The notes: generated by a model not told the origin, from the letters alone. 64,000 bases of DNA from Dechloromonas denitrificans (GCF_001551835.1 NZ_LODL01000010.1:164705-228704), one strand, 5' to 3'. Shown: positions 22,982-32,901, numbered from the stretch's first letter. A program made the numbers and translations.

Positions 22982-24601
22982 CTACAAATTCGCCACCGCC
23001 AAGGCCGCGAAATCGTGCCCCGTACAGTTATTGACACAAGACCGAGGAACCCCAAAACCCCCTTTTGCCGACGCCCCGGCCCATTCAATGCGCCAAACCT
23101 TCTCTGGCAGCAAGGCGCGCCGCGCCCCTTCCGCAATGCCGACAATCCGCGCCGCCGCTTCATCCCCGTAGGCCGTCACCCGGTCAGCCGCCCGATAAAT
23201 CAGGGAGAAGCCGCCGGCCAGCGCCGCCCGCCAGTATCCGGCAAAGTCGGAATCATCCGCCGCCGAGCGCGCCCGCTCTAACATGCTGCCAACGATCGCT
23301 ATTGGCCCGCGCATCCGGCGCAAAACCCGCCAGCCCGAAATCGCCGGGCAACCGAAGAACTGGAATTGCCGAATCGACCACTTCGACGCCCACGCATCGA
23401 CCCGCTTGACGCTGGCGGAAATCTTCTTTTGGCCTTCAGGATCTATATCCCCCTCAAGCCCTTTGCCGTCGATATTCTTGCTCACATACTTGGCCGCATA
23501 GGCCGCGCCCTTGGTGCCCGCTTTGGCCGGCAGCCACTTAAACCGATGCTCCGCCGCCCCATCTTCCCAACCCTTTTCGCGCAAGGCGTAACGCTTCATC
23601 AAATAGCGCGCCAACCGCAAATCTTCCGCCGGCCCATACACGATCATGTGCCAATGGGGACATCCATCATGGTGCGGCTCGACTGTTCGCAGCCCGAAAA
23701 CGGCCAGCCCGCGCCGATGCCACGCCGCCCGCGCCCGCGCATACAGTTTCGAGAGGTAAATCTGCCCATCCCTTGGGGTTTTGTCGGTATAGGCCGGATT
23801 CGGCACGGCCACCGGCCCGGCCATCTTCATTGCGTGGTATTCGCTGGGCGCGGTCACCGTCCAGAACTCGCAAGCGTCGCCGTTTTCACTAGCAATGGCA
23901 TCGCAGCCCTTAACCCGCACCATGAGTTCAGCCCGCTTCACTTCGGGATTGGCAATCGAGCCGGCCACCACCTCCGCCAAACTCAACGACTCGCCCGACG
24001 CATCGCAGATCACATACGCCGCCTCAATCGACCGCGCATTTCGCCGCCGCTGGGCCAAGCGCATCTCGACGGCATCTTGAGAGGCATACGGCCACAAGCC
24101 CCGCTTGACGACGCCCGCCGTGATTGCCGCCGTTTCACAGCGCCGCCCATGCGCCCGGCGCAGACGACGCAGCCACCAACGCGGGCACAGCATCCGGCGA
24201 ATGGCCGGCATGTCGCCCCCACCATCCGGCGGCAACACGCCCCAGCGCCCGCACAGCCCCTCAAGCAACGCCCGCGACTTGACCACGCCCACCGCACAGA
24301 CCACGCCGCCAATGGCCGACGCATCCGCCGCCGCCTCTTTCGCCGCCTTCCTCAAATCTTCATCCGACGCCGCCAGCGACAAGCGCCCCGCCGCACTGGC
24401 CGTCACCGCCAACACATAGCGGTTTGCGTCCGGCACGGTCAGCCCGCCGCGCCGCTTATGCTCCCGGCGCACAAGGTTTGCCCAGTGCGACGGCAGCAAA
24501 TCCAGCCGCCCGGCCAACCACTTCTCAGACCGCTTCTTTTCCGCCGCCTCAATCCCCTTCGCAATCGGCGCGAACTCCCGGCACGACATGCGCCGGCTCA
24601 T
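22982..24601 (-). CDS. HUH replication endonuclease, P2 GpA type
   Basis: 539 residues. Contains the HUH metal-binding motif in PHHDGCPHWHMIVYG (about residues 308-322) and the catalytic Tyr/Lys motif in AAYAAKYVSKNID (about 366-378), the pattern of Phage_GPA (PF05840) proteins that nick one strand at the origin to start rolling-circle replication. The start at 24601 overlaps the upstream gene (ATGA) and removes 27 residues of implausible extension. GpA-type proteins occur in P2-like tailed phages and in tail-less circular-genome phages such as PM2. No capsid, portal or terminase gene of a P2-type phage is visible nearby. Confidence 0.88.
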   Translation of the reverse strand: MSRRMSCREFAPIAKGIEAAEKKRSEKWLAGRLDLLPSHWANLVRREHKRRGGLTVPDANRYVLAVTASAAGRLSLAASDEDLRKAAKEAAADASAIGGVVCAVGVVKSRALLEGLCGRWGVLPPDGGGDMPAIRRMLCPRWWLRRLRRAHGRRCETAAITAGVVKRGLWPYASQDAVEMRLAQRRRNARSIEAAYVICDASGESLSLAEVVAGSIANPEVKRAELMVRVKGCDAIASENGDACEFWTVTAPSEYHAMKMAGPVAVPNPAYTDKTPRDGQIYLSKLYARARAAWHRRGLAVFGLRTVEPHHDGCPHWHMIVYGPAEDLRLARYLMKRYALREKGWEDGAAEHRFKWLPAKAGTKGAAYAAKYVSKNIDGKGLEGDIDPEGQKKISASVKRVDAWASKWSIRQFQFFGCPAISGWRVLRRMRGPIAIVGSMLERARSAADDSDFAGYWRAALAGGFSLIYRAADRVTAYGDEAAARIVGIAEGARRALLPEKVWRIEWAGASAKGGFGVPRSCVNNCTGHDFAALAVANL

Positions 24602-24849
24602 TTCAACTTCTCCGCCCAGCCGCTGAAGCGCTTCAGCGCGCTCAACACCCGCCCGCGCAAATCCGCCCGCAGATCGCACCACGCCCGCCCCGCCAAGCGC
24701 CCCGCCGATTGCGCCGGCTCCCCAGCCATCGCCAGCAACACCCGGCGGTCACTTGTGGTCGCTTGTTCGTCCCACACCACGCGGAAAGGATCGCGCTCCC
24801 CGCCAAGGATCGCCCGGCACTCGACCAGCTTCAGACGGATGGCGCTCAT
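24598..24849 (-). CDS. Small prophage protein before rep
   Basis: 83 residues (MSAIRLKLVECRAILGGERD...), overlapping both neighbours by ATGA, so it is translated within the early operon. It is mostly helical and charged, without recognisable motif or membrane segment. Start at 24849 chosen because of the overlap with the upstream stop. Confidence 0.6.
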   Translation of the reverse strand: MSAIRLKLVECRAILGGERDPFRVVWDEQATTSDRRVLLAMAGEPAQSAGRLAGRAWCDLRADLRGRVLSALKRFSGWAEKLK

Positions 24850-25520
24850 TTGCCGAACCCCTTGCCCGGCGACCATTCCACCGGCCCAGCCACGGCCAGC
24901 CCCAGCGCCTCACCATCGCGCACCCCGGCCACCAGCCCGGCGAGGATCGAATCGCAGTAGCCGCACGGGCAAACATCGCCGCCGCACTCGCACGGAATCA
25001 TGCCGCTATCGTCCGCCTGCTGAATGCATTCATCGACCGTCAGCATGACCACCCTCAAGCAGTCATTGCACAGGCAAGGCATCTTGTCGCCACACCACCC
25101 CGCCGGGCTCATTTGCCACCCCGCTCGACGACCGTTTGCGGTGGCGCATCGCCACGAAACCACCACGGCGATAGATTGACGCACGAACCCGCCGGAATGC
25201 AGCCCGGCGCATCCATAAACGGCCCCCTCAGTAGTGCAAAGCTCATCAAAGGCCGGCGCATACAACCCGCGCCGATCCGAGAACAGCCCGAAGCCCGGCG
25301 CGCAATGCCGCCCGCCATCCGTCGCCAGAATCTCCGCCACAGTCATCGGATCACTATCCGTCACCAGATAGCCGCCGAAATCCTCCGCCAGCCGCGCATA
25401 CATCGCCTCGTTATGGCGCTCCGCCGCCAAATCACACGCGCTATGCAGCACCGCCCTCAACAAATCACAGGCGACCACATGCCCACGCGCCCGGCGTGAA
25501 TACTTGGAAATGACAAACAT
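24846..25520 (-). CDS. Cys-rich early prophage protein
   Basis: 224 residues, first gene transcribed away from the repressor. The N-terminal part (about 1-110) contains RHNEAMYARLAEDFGGYLV; the C-terminal part has many cysteines (CGDKMPCLCNDC, CECGGDVCPCGYC), suggesting bound zinc. An internal ATG at 25112 (MSPAGWCGDK) overlaps the stop of a second frame, 25109-25246, that also looks protein-like, so the region may encode two or three smaller overlapping genes rather than one protein. Function not recognised; early position suggests replication or host-takeover roles. Confidence 0.55.
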   Translation of the reverse strand: MFVISKYSRRARGHVVACDLLRAVLHSACDLAAERHNEAMYARLAEDFGGYLVTDSDPMTVAEILATDGGRHCAPGFGLFSDRRGLYAPAFDELCTTEGAVYGCAGLHSGGFVRQSIAVVVSWRCATANGRRAGWQMSPAGWCGDKMPCLCNDCLRVVMLTVDECIQQADDSGMIPCECGGDVCPCGYCDSILAGLVAGVRDGEALGLAVAGPVEWSPGKGFGK

Positions 25521-25576
25521 GGTTTAGCCCTCCGACCGGAGAGGCATAGAAAAAACTGATTGGCCCGTTTCAGGCG

Positions 25577-25595
25577 CGTCAACTACAACTTGACG
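25577..25595. promoter_or_regulatory. Candidate operator of the prophage repressor
   Basis: CGTCAA-CTACAAC-TTGACG, an inverted repeat with 6-bp arms in the divergent region between the early operon (start 25520) and the repressor (start 25674). A related TTGACAAGC lies 35 bases further on. Location between divergent genes is what one expects for a repressor-binding site. Confidence 0.5.
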
Positions 25596-25673
25596 AACAA
25601 GAGCCGTTTCCATTTGACAAGCATCACTTGCCGGCCAGCCGCTCACCCGCCGCCGCGCCTTTCGGATACCGCC

Positions 25674-26027
25674 ATGCAAAACGCCTTGATTGACCAGCTT
25701 GTCAAACGATTCCCCAGCGCCGCCCGATGCGCCGCCGCCCTTGGCATCACCCGCCAAGCTATGAATCAATCCATGAACAGAGGAACCCTGTCCAACGCCG
25801 CCGCCTTGCGCGCCGCCGCTTTGCTCAACCTCGACCCCGGTCAAGCCCTTCTGATTAACGCCACCTGCAAAGACATTACCGCGCCAGTAATCGACGCCTC
25901 CCCTTGCAGCACAAGCAACCCGGCCAATAATGCCCCGGGTAATACAAATTATGCGAACTGGCCGAAGGGTAGCCGCATTTGTGCGCAATGCACTAGCGCG
26001 CTATCAGATAAAATCCCATCCTTTTAA
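25674..26027 (+). CDS. YdaS/Cro-like phage repressor
   Basis: 117 residues; the first ~65 form a helix-turn-helix of the YdaS/Cro type (LVKRFPSAARCAAALGITRQ, AMNQSMNRG), which should bind operators in the divergent region upstream. The start at 25674 is preferred to a frame opening at 25560 because the extra residues are low-complexity and cross the operator. The last ~30 codons run through the dif-like site at 25932-25959, so the C-terminal tail is probably encoded by chromosomal DNA joined on integration. Confidence 0.72.
   Translation: MQNALIDQLVKRFPSAARCAAALGITRQAMNQSMNRGTLSNAAALRAAALLNLDPGQALLINATCKDITAPVIDASPCSTSNPANNAPGNTNYANWPKGSRICAQCTSALSDKIPSF
25932..25959 (-). other. dif-like hybrid attachment site (XerC arm perfect)
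   Basis: Read on the minus strand: XerC arm AGTTCGCATAA (25949-25959), centre TTTGTA, then TTACCCGGGGC where the XerD arm (TTATGTTAAAT in dif) should be. The XerC arm equals that of the Neisseria dif as I recall it. A conserved XerC arm joined to a foreign centre and degenerate XerD arm is the junction left by phages that integrate through XerC. The XerD-arm side faces the prophage and the XerC side faces the ftsK flank, as this model requires. Confidence 0.6.
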
Positions 26028-26088
26028 GCGCGCGTTTGAAGTGAGCCTTTTTGAGTAGAGCTTACTCTTGCCACCGTAGAGAACAGCA

Positions 26089-28977
26089 GTGAATCCCAAG
26101 CACAAGGCAACTCAGTACCCGGACTCTAGTGAAGAGAGCAATACACCGCTCGACGGTTTGGTAAGCAATCTGAGCAACGGGCTGACCCGGGTTGGGTCAG
26201 TCTTCAAGCAATTCTTCAATTCTCAACGACCGACCAGGGAGTTCGAGTCTTCGCTCGAGGGTGACCAGCCAGCCAGTGAGAACTCTAAAGCGGCAGCCGT
26301 TGTGCCCCCCCTCGTTACATCACAGTCTGCTCCGCCTACGCCGTCCAAGCGAAACAGCCCGGCAACGGCCGCTGACTTACGCCAACACCTTGCAGATGAT
26401 CACGCCTGGATTCGTCAGAATTTGGAGCGCCACTATCGCGGACGCCAACTACCGCCTGTAACTGAAAGACGCCCCGATGCCGAACCAATGGACGAGGCAG
26501 TAATTCGTGCCCGCCTCCTCAAAATCCACGGGGGCCACCTTCCTGGCAGGGCGGGACGGCAAACAACCAACATCGCTCAGGATGCTTCTCTCTCCGAGCA
26601 AGGCATAGCGTCAGCGCAAACAATTCGAATTCAGGCCCTTCGTGCGTTACAACCGGCAATGGCTAGCCCAGCCAAGCCGAGCTCACAGCTCTCATCCGAG
26701 TCCCAAGCCGCTCGCTCAGCCGGGACTGCCAAACGGATGCCACCGGTCACGACCTCAAAGCCTCGTGCCAGTCTGGTCAAACCGGTCCCCGCCAATTTGT
26801 GCAAACATACGATTCCCAAGGAAACGGGATCGTATGCACCAGAGTTTACGACCGAGAAACTGTCGAAAGCAGATGAAACAACGACTAATTTGTCCTTGCC
26901 TGGAGCACCGGTCGAAAATGTTGAAGTAATTGCGCCGGTGCCCGTTCCCCACGCGGTTTCATCAGCGGAGCAGTTTGTCACTCCAGCGCTGAAGGTTGCG
27001 GCCCCCATGCTTGTCGAGAACCAAGCATTAGTGGAGAGGAGAACTGCGCCGTCAAGCGATCAACTCTCGCCTACCAAGCGGCAACACAGTCCGCAAGCGC
27101 CAAGAAAGCCGATCTCGGCAAGTATTAGCGCCCCTGCTCGACCCAGATCGCCGATGCACGAACCGACAACGCTGCCGGAAGCCGCCTCTTCTGGCAAGGC
27201 AACGGGCAGCTCCGCATCAAGCAGCTCAGCACCCTCACCTGCTATTCAGGTCGAAGCAATACCCGCGATCACCTCATTGTCGGCCGAACAGGCGCCTGAA
27301 GCTTTTGATGAACAGCCGCTATTAGCGCCGGACATGGTCCAGATCCCGTTTGTCAAACCGCGCATTGTCATCCGGCCGACGATTTCAGTAGGAATGCTCG
27401 CTACTGCTTCAGTGCCAGAGTCAGACCTCGGCATCGTTCCAGAAAATGCAAGCCGCGATCTGTTGACCGATGAATTTGCGACATCTGCTGCCTTTGCGCC
27501 CCGCAACTGGGCAAACTATGCGCCCCCCCTGACCCTGCTGCAAGCACCGTCCGGGACGGAAACACCAGTTGACCAAGATGCACTGAACCAAAACGGCCGT
27601 CTGATCGAAGAACGGTTGGGCGAGTTTCGCGTTAAGGTCGCCGTTCGTGATGCCTGTGCCGGGCCGGTCATCACGCGTTATGAGGTCGAACCGGCCGTCG
27701 GCGTACGCGGTGCGCAGGTGGTCAATCTGATGAAGGATCTGGCGCGTGCCTTGAGTGTCACGTCGATTCGTGTGGTCGAGACCATCCCGGGCAAAACCTA
27801 TATGGGCCTGGAACTACCCAATGTGCAGCGCCAGATGATCCGCCTCTCGGAGGTTCTTTCCTCCGATGTCTTCCAGCATCACGCTTCCAAACTGGCGATG
27901 GCACTGGGGAAAGATATCACCGGCGAACCGGTCGTCGCCGACTTGGCCAAGGCGCCGCACATGCTGGTTGCCGGGACGACCGGCTCCGGCAAATCGGTCG
28001 GGGTCAATGCGATGATCCTTTCGCTGCTCTACCGTGCGACACCGGATGAAGTTCGTTTCGTGATGATCGACCCGAAAATGCTGGAACTTTCGGTTTATGA
28101 CGGCATTCCGCACTTGCTGGCGCCGGTCGTCACCGACATGAAACTGGCAGCCAATGCCTTGCACTGGTGTGTGACGGAAATGGAGCGCCGCTACCGCTTG
28201 ATGAGCATGCTCGGTGTGCGCAACCTTGCGGGCTTCAACCAGAAAATCCGCGAAGCGGAGGATGCCGGTCGCACAATCTATGATCCCGATCCGTTGGTTA
28301 CGGAAAGTCCGGTACCGCTGACGACATTGCCCTTTATTGTCGTCGTGGTCGATGAGTTTGCCGACCTCATGATGGTCGCCGGCAAGAAAATCGAGGAACT
28401 GATCGCTCGCCTTGCGCAGAAAGCCCGCGCGGCCGGCATCCACTTGATTCTCGCCACGCAACGCCCCTCGGTGGATGTCATCACGGGACTGATCAAAGCG
28501 AATATTCCGACACGGATTGCCTTCCAGGTCTCCTCCAAGGTCGACAGTCGGACCATCCTCGACCAAATGGGCGCTGAAACCCTGCTTGGTCAAGGGGACA
28601 TGCTTTACCTGCCGCCGGGTACGGGCTATCCGCAACGGGTGCACGGAGCCTTCGTCGCCGATGACGAGGTGCATGCGCTGGCTGAACACCTGAAACAATA
28701 CGGCGCTCCCGATTACATCGATGCCGTACTCGGCGCCCCGGATGGCAGCGAAGCGGAAGCTGGCGGTGCCAGCAATGTCGAGGAAAGCGACCCGCTTTAC
28801 GATCAGGCGGTGGCGATTGTCATCGAGTCACGCCGTGCCTCGATCTCGCTCGTCCAGCGCCATCTTCGCATTGGCTACAACCGCGCCGCCCGCCTGGTCG
28901 AGCAAATGGAAGTGGCCGGTCTCGTTAGCCCGATGGAAAGTAACGGTAGCCGAACCGTGCTCGTGCCGAGCCATTGA
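26089..28977 (+). CDS. ftsK: FtsK/SpoIIIE-type DNA translocase lacking membrane segments
   Basis: 962 residues from a GTG start. Residues 1 to ~485 are Ser/Pro/Ala-rich linker with no hydrophobic helix, unlike canonical FtsK, which begins with four membrane spans. The motor follows: alpha/beta domains with Walker [10 protein letters not shown] (about 629) and Walker [13 protein letters not shown] (about 752), then a winged-helix gamma domain (about 903-962, [20 protein letters not shown]), which in FtsK reads KOPS and activates XerD at dif. An in-frame TAG lies 12 bases before the GTG, so the N-terminus is not simply truncated by the prophage. Convergent with cysB. It may be a paralogue of the main FtsK. 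Confidence 0.88.
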   Translation: MNPKHKATQYPDSSEESNTPLDGLVSNLSNGLTRVGSVFKQFFNSQRPTREFESSLEGDQPASENSKAAAVVPPLVTSQSAPPTPSKRNSPATAADLRQHLADDHAWIRQNLERHYRGRQLPPVTERRPDAEPMDEAVIRARLLKIHGGHLPGRAGRQTTNIAQDASLSEQGIASAQTIRIQALRALQPAMASPAKPSSQLSSESQAARSAGTAKRMPPVTTSKPRASLVKPVPANLCKHTIPKETGSYAPEFTTEKLSKADETTTNLSLPGAPVENVEVIAPVPVPHAVSSAEQFVTPALKVAAPMLVENQALVERRTAPSSDQLSPTKRQHSPQAPRKPISASISAPARPRSPMHEPTTLPEAASSGKATGSSASSSSAPSPAIQVEAIPAITSLSAEQAPEAFDEQPLLAPDMVQIPFVKPRIVIRPTISVGMLATASVPESDLGIVPENASRDLLTDEFATSAAFAPRNWANYAPPLTLLQAPSGTETPVDQDALNQNGRLIEERLGEFRVKVAVRDACAGPVITRYEVEPAVGVRGAQVVNLMKDLARALSVTSIRVVETIPGKTYMGLELPNVQRQMIRLSEVLSSDVFQHHASKLAMALGKDITGEPVVADLAKAPHMLVAGTTGSGKSVGVNAMILSLLYRATPDEVRFVMIDPKMLELSVYDGIPHLLAPVVTDMKLAANALHWCVTEMERRYRLMSMLGVRNLAGFNQKIREAEDAGRTIYDPDPLVTESPVPLTTLPFIVVVVDEFADLMMVAGKKIEELIARLAQKARAAGIHLILATQRPSVDVITGLIKANIPTRIAFQVSSKVDSRTILDQMGAETLLGQGDMLYLPPGTGYPQRVHGAFVADDEVHALAEHLKQYGAPDYIDAVLGAPDGSEAEAGGASNVEESDPLYDQAVAIVIESRRASISLVQRHLRIGYNRAARLVEQMEVAGLVSPMESNGSRTVLVPSH

Positions 28978-28996
28978 AGATGTTTTAAAGGCTTCT

Positions 28997-29935
28997 CTAT
29001 GCATCCCCCCCATTTTGCGACTTCAGTGCTGACTTGATGCTTTCCTCGCCCACGTCCGGGCAAACCTTTTCGATGAAGGCGTGGGCATAGCTGCGCAAAT
29101 ATGTCCCCCGGCGAACGGCAATGCGCGTGGTATTGGAGGGAAACAGGTCGGGAACCGGGATCAATTCCAGGTTGCGGTCCTGTTCCTTGTCGTAGGCCAC
29201 TGAAGCGACGACCCCGACGCCCAGGCCGAGGCTGACATAGGTCTTGATCACGTCGGCATCGATGGCCGACAAAACGATATCGGGAACGATGGCCGCCTCG
29301 GAAAATGCCTTATCGACATGGGCCCGACCGGTAAAGCCTTCGTGGTACGTGATGATCGGATATTCGGCAAGGATTTCCAGGGTGACCTTTTCGACCGATA
29401 GAAGTGGATGCCCCTGCGGCACGATGATCGCGTGGTGCCAGGAATAGAACGGGAAGGAAACCAGCTCCGGCACGCCTTCCAGCGCTTCGGTGGCGATCCC
29501 GACGTCGGCCTGGCCGGTTTCGACCAGTTCGGCGATTTCGCGCGGACTGCCCTGCAAGAGCGTGAGATGGACCTTCGGATAATCGGCCTTGAACCACTGG
29601 ATGATCTTCGGCAGCGCATAGCGGGCCTGGGTGTGCGTCGTGGCGACGACGAAATGGCCGGTTTCACGGCTGGCGAACTGGTCGGCGATGCGGCGCAGGT
29701 TCTGGGTGTCGAGCAGGATGCGCTCGACGACGCCGACCAGTTCCTTGCCCGGTTCGGTCAGGCCGAGCAGCCGCTTGCCGCGGCGAACGAAAATTTCGAT
29801 GCCGAGTTCGTCCTCAAGATCCTTGATGTGTTTGCTGACCCCGGGTTGCGAGGTGTACAGCGCGTTGGCGACTTCGGTCAGGTTGAAATCCTGGCGGACC
29901 GTTTCACGGATGATTCTGAGTTGCTGGAAGTTCAT
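28997..29935 (-). CDS. cysB: LysR-family regulator of sulfate assimilation
   Basis: 312 residues: N-terminal winged helix (MNFQQLRIIRETVRQDFNLTE begins here, with LYTSQPGVSKHIKDLE as recognition region) and a co-inducer domain with TTHTQARYALP, characteristic of CysB/Cbl. It senses O-acetylserine or N-acetylserine and activates sulfur uptake genes. It is last in the sbp-cysTWA run, 24 bases after cysA, so it may be co-transcribed with the genes it controls. Confidence 0.93.
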   Translation of the reverse strand: MNFQQLRIIRETVRQDFNLTEVANALYTSQPGVSKHIKDLEDELGIEIFVRRGKRLLGLTEPGKELVGVVERILLDTQNLRRIADQFASRETGHFVVATTHTQARYALPKIIQWFKADYPKVHLTLLQGSPREIAELVETGQADVGIATEALEGVPELVSFPFYSWHHAIIVPQGHPLLSVEKVTLEILAEYPIITYHEGFTGRAHVDKAFSEAAIVPDIVLSAIDADVIKTYVSLGLGVGVVASVAYDKEQDRNLELIPVPDLFPSNTTRIAVRRGTYLRSYAHAFIEKVCPDVGEESIKSALKSQNGGDA

Positions 29936-29959
29936 GGTGTTCTCTCCATCGCGGCCGTC

Positions 29960-31030
29960 TTAAGCGGCCAGTCGTTCGTTATTTTGGAAAACCCGGATAT
30001 TCCTCGGGCGCAGCGACACCTCGTCGCCTTCGCGCAGCCCGAGCACGCTGAGGGTGTCGCGCAGGATTGCCACCTCGAGCAATTCGCCGTTCGGCCGGGC
30101 CAGTTCGACCTGGGCCAGCGGACCGATAGCGATGATGCGCAGGATCTTGCCCGGCAAGCCGGTGCCCGGCGCATTCGCCGGCAACAGGTCGAACTCGTGC
30201 GGCCGAACGAAACCGACCGCCTGCTCCGTTGCCGCATGCCCTGCACCGACTGCCAGCGCATGCTCGCCGACATGCAGGTGGCCGTCTTCGACGCGGCCAT
30301 GAAACAGATTGACCGAGCCGAGGAAGCTGGCGACGAAAGGCGTTGCCGGATGGTCGTAAACCTGGTCGGGCGAGCCGATCTGCTCCACCCTGCCCTTGTT
30401 CATGACGACGATACTGTCCGAAACCTCGAGCGCTTCCTCCTGGTCATGCGTGACGAAAACGCTGGTGACATGGATCTCGTCATGCAACTGGCGCAACCAG
30501 CGGCGCAGTTCTTTGCGGACCTTGGCATCGAGCGCCCCGAACGGCTCGTCGAGCAGCAGCACTTTCGGCTCGACCGCCAGGGCGCGGGCCAGCGCGATCC
30601 GCTGGCGCTGGCCGCCGGAGAGCTGGGACGGATAACGGTCGGCTAGCCAGCCGAGTTGCACCAGTTCGAGCAGGCGGCTGACCCGTTTCCGGATTTCGTT
30701 CTCGTTCGGGCGATACTTGCGCGGTTTGACGCGCAGGCCGAAGGCGACGTTTTCGAAGACCGTCATGTGACGGAACAGCGCGTAATGCTGGAAGACGAAG
30801 CCAACGTTACGCTCGCGGACGTGGCGCCCGGAAGCATCGTCACCCTCGAGCAGGATGCGCCCGGAGTCGGCGAATTCGAGGCCGGCGATGATCCGCAGCA
30901 AGGTCGTCTTGCCGCAGCCGGACGGCCCGAGCAGTGCAACCAGTTCGCCGGACGGGATGTCGATGGATACGTCGTCAAGCGCGTGGAAGGCGCCGAAGTG
31001 CTTGCTGATGTTACGGATCGCGATGCTCAT
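29960..31030 (-). CDS. cysA: Sulfate/thiosulfate ABC transporter ATPase
   Basis: 356 residues. Walker [10 protein letters not shown] (about residues 35-43), signature [16 protein letters not shown], Walker [13 protein letters not shown] and switch His in [11 protein letters not shown]. The C-terminal part is a TOBE-type regulatory domain. The start at 31030 overlaps the cysW stop (ATGA). It powers CysT/CysW import of sulfate bound by Sbp. Confidence 0.96.
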   Translation of the reverse strand: MSIAIRNISKHFGAFHALDDVSIDIPSGELVALLGPSGCGKTTLLRIIAGLEFADSGRILLEGDDASGRHVRERNVGFVFQHYALFRHMTVFENVAFGLRVKPRKYRPNENEIRKRVSRLLELVQLGWLADRYPSQLSGGQRQRIALARALAVEPKVLLLDEPFGALDAKVRKELRRWLRQLHDEIHVTSVFVTHDQEEALEVSDSIVVMNKGRVEQIGSPDQVYDHPATPFVASFLGSVNLFHGRVEDGHLHVGEHALAVGAGHAATEQAVGFVRPHEFDLLPANAPGTGLPGKILRIIAIGPLAQVELARPNGELLEVAILRDTLSVLGLREGDEVSLRPRNIRVFQNNERLAA

Positions 31031-31923
31031 GATGCGTTCTCCAGGGCCAGGGATTCGGTTTTCTGTTTGTGGGATTGGCGTTCGACCAGCGTCTTCAGGC
31101 CCAGCGTGACGATGGCGAGCAGCGCCAGCAGCGAGGCGACGGCGAAGGCCGCGGCGTAGTTGTATTCGTTGTAGAGAATCTCGACATGCAGCGGCATGGT
31201 GTTGGTCATGCCGCGGATATGTCCGGAAACCACTGAGACGGCACCAAACTCGCCCATCGCCCGGGCATTGCAGAGAATCACGCCATAGAGCAGGCCCCAT
31301 TTGATATTGGGCAGCGTCGTGTGCCAGAAGACTTGCCAGCCGCTGGCACCGAGTACGACCGCCGCCTCTTCCTCTTCGGAGCCCTGGGCTTCCATCAGCG
31401 GAATCAGTTCGCGGGCGACGAAGGGAAAAGTCACGAAAATGGTGGCCAGCACGATGCCCGGCACGGCGAAGAGGATCTTGATGTCGTGCGCCGCAAACCA
31501 CTCACCGAACCAGCCCTGGGCCCCGAACAGCAGCACGTAGATCAGCCCGGAAATGACCGGCGAGACCGAGAACGGCAGGTCGATCAGCGTGATCAACAGG
31601 CGCTTCCCCGGGAACTCGAACTTGGCGATGGCCCAGGCGGCCGAGACGCCGAAGAAGAGGTTGAGCGGGACCGCGATCGCGGCCGTCAGCAGCGTCAGCC
31701 GGATAGCGGCCAGGGCGTCGTGGCTCGACAGCGCGGCGAGATAAGTCCCCCAGCCTTTGCGGAAAGCCTCGACGAAGACGGCGACCAGCGGGAACAGCAG
31801 AAAGACGGTGAAAAAGCTCAGCGCGATACCGATCAGCAGCAGCTTGATCCATTGCGGTTCGCGCGTGCTGGGCGTTTCGTAGCGTTCGAGCGCGCCGTGT
31901 TGCAGAGCGATAGTGGCCGACAT
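31027..31923 (-). CDS. cysW: Sulfate ABC transporter permease
   Basis: 298 residues with six membrane helices and the EAA-type coupling loop [18 protein letters not shown]. Start at 31923 ([10 protein letters not shown]) is one base after the cysT stop; the longer frame from 31971 would overlap cysT. Partner of cysT. Confidence 0.95.
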   Translation of the reverse strand: MSATIALQHGALERYETPSTREPQWIKLLLIGIALSFFTVFLLFPLVAVFVEAFRKGWGTYLAALSSHDALAAIRLTLLTAAIAVPLNLFFGVSAAWAIAKFEFPGKRLLITLIDLPFSVSPVISGLIYVLLFGAQGWFGEWFAAHDIKILFAVPGIVLATIFVTFPFVARELIPLMEAQGSEEEEAAVVLGASGWQVFWHTTLPNIKWGLLYGVILCNARAMGEFGAVSVVSGHIRGMTNTMPLHVEILYNEYNYAAAFAVASLLALLAIVTLGLKTLVERQSHKQKTESLALENAS

Positions 31924-31924
31924 C

Positions 31925-32761
31925 TCAGGCTCCCTTCGAGTAACGGTTTTGCATCCAGCCCTGCAGGCCATTGATGATCAGCAACAGGACGAAGGAAAAG
32001 ATCAGCATCACCGAAGCGACCGCGGTGGCGCCGGCATAGTCGTATTGTTCGAGCTTGGTGATGATCATCAGCGGCGTGATCTCGGACACCATCGGCACGT
32101 TGCCGGCAATGAAGATGACCGAACCGTACTCGCCGACGGCCCGGGCGAAGGCCATCGCAAAACCGGTCAGCAGCGCCGGCAAAACGTGGGGCAGGATGAC
32201 CTTGACGAAGGTCTGCCAGCGCGAGGCACCGAGGCCGGCCGCGGCTTCCTCGACTTCCTTTTCTAGGTCGGCCAGCACCGGCTGCACGGTACGCACGACG
32301 AACGGCAAGCCGATGAAGATCAGGGCGAGCAGCACGCCGTTCGGGTTGTAGGCGACTTCGATGCCATGCGGCTTGAGCAAGCTGCCGACCGGGCCGTTCT
32401 CGGCGTAGATCGTGGCCAGGGCGATGCCGGCGACGGCGGTCGGTAGCGCGAAAGGCAGGTCGACCAAGGCATCGACCAGGCCTTTGCCGGGGAAACGGTA
32501 GCGGACCAGCACCCAGGCGAAAATCAGGCCGAAAACGACGTTGACCGCAGCTGCCAGCAGCGACGCCCCGAAACTGAGTTCATAGGAAGCGACGACCCGA
32601 GGATTGCTGACCGCGGCCCAGAATGCCTCCCAGCCCATGCCGATGGTCTTGGCGCCGACCGCGCTGAGCGGAATCAGCACGATCAGCGACAGATAGAAAA
32701 TGGTGTAGCCCAGCGACAGGCCAAAACCTGGCAGCGGACTGAAACGCTTGCGTATTGCCAT
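31925..32761 (-). CDS. cysT: Sulfate ABC transporter permease
   Basis: 278 residues, six membrane helices, coupling loop [17 protein letters not shown], and the family start [20 protein letters not shown]. Also called CysU. Forms the channel with CysW. It is separated from sbp by about 160 bases containing a terminator and a tandem repeat. Confidence 0.95.
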   Translation of the reverse strand: MAIRKRFSPLPGFGLSLGYTIFYLSLIVLIPLSAVGAKTIGMGWEAFWAAVSNPRVVASYELSFGASLLAAAVNVVFGLIFAWVLVRYRFPGKGLVDALVDLPFALPTAVAGIALATIYAENGPVGSLLKPHGIEVAYNPNGVLLALIFIGLPFVVRTVQPVLADLEKEVEEAAAGLGASRWQTFVKVILPHVLPALLTGFAMAFARAVGEYGSVIFIAGNVPMVSEITPLMIITKLEQYDYAGATAVASVMLIFSFVLLLIINGLQGWMQNRYSKGA

Positions 32762-32823
32762 GATGCCTTCCCTGAATTTTGCTGCGTTGCAGCAGTTGGC
32801 GGCCAGTTTATGAATCCCGGTTT

Positions 32824-32858
32824 ATAAGTAGAAATACTTAATTCATAAATAGAAATGC
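32824..32858. promoter_or_regulatory. Tandem AT-rich repeat before cysT
   Basis: ATAAGTAGAAATAC (32824-32837) and ATAAATAGAAATGC (32845-32858) are direct repeats 21 bases apart, two helical turns, in AT-rich DNA upstream of cysT. They fit paired half-sites for a LysR-type activator such as CysB, or a promoter for cysTWA separate from that of sbp. Confidence 0.55.
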
Positions 32859-32865
32859 ATTTTTT

Positions 32866-32901
32866 GAATAAAGAAAGGCGGGGCCGCAACTGCACCCCGC
32901 C
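32866..32901 (-). terminator. Rho-independent terminator or attenuator after sbp
   Basis: On the minus strand GGCGGGG-TGCAGTTGCGG-CCCCGCC is followed by TTTCTTTATT. Perfect 7-bp GC stem 21 bases after the sbp stop. It should reduce transcription into cysTWA and so raise binding protein over permease. Confidence 0.8.

Noticed and set aside
23366-25048. 560-residue open frame antisense to the replication gene
   Set aside because: Pro/Arg-rich translation without domains; it is the complement of the GC-rich rep operon, whose HUH and Tyr motifs are clear.
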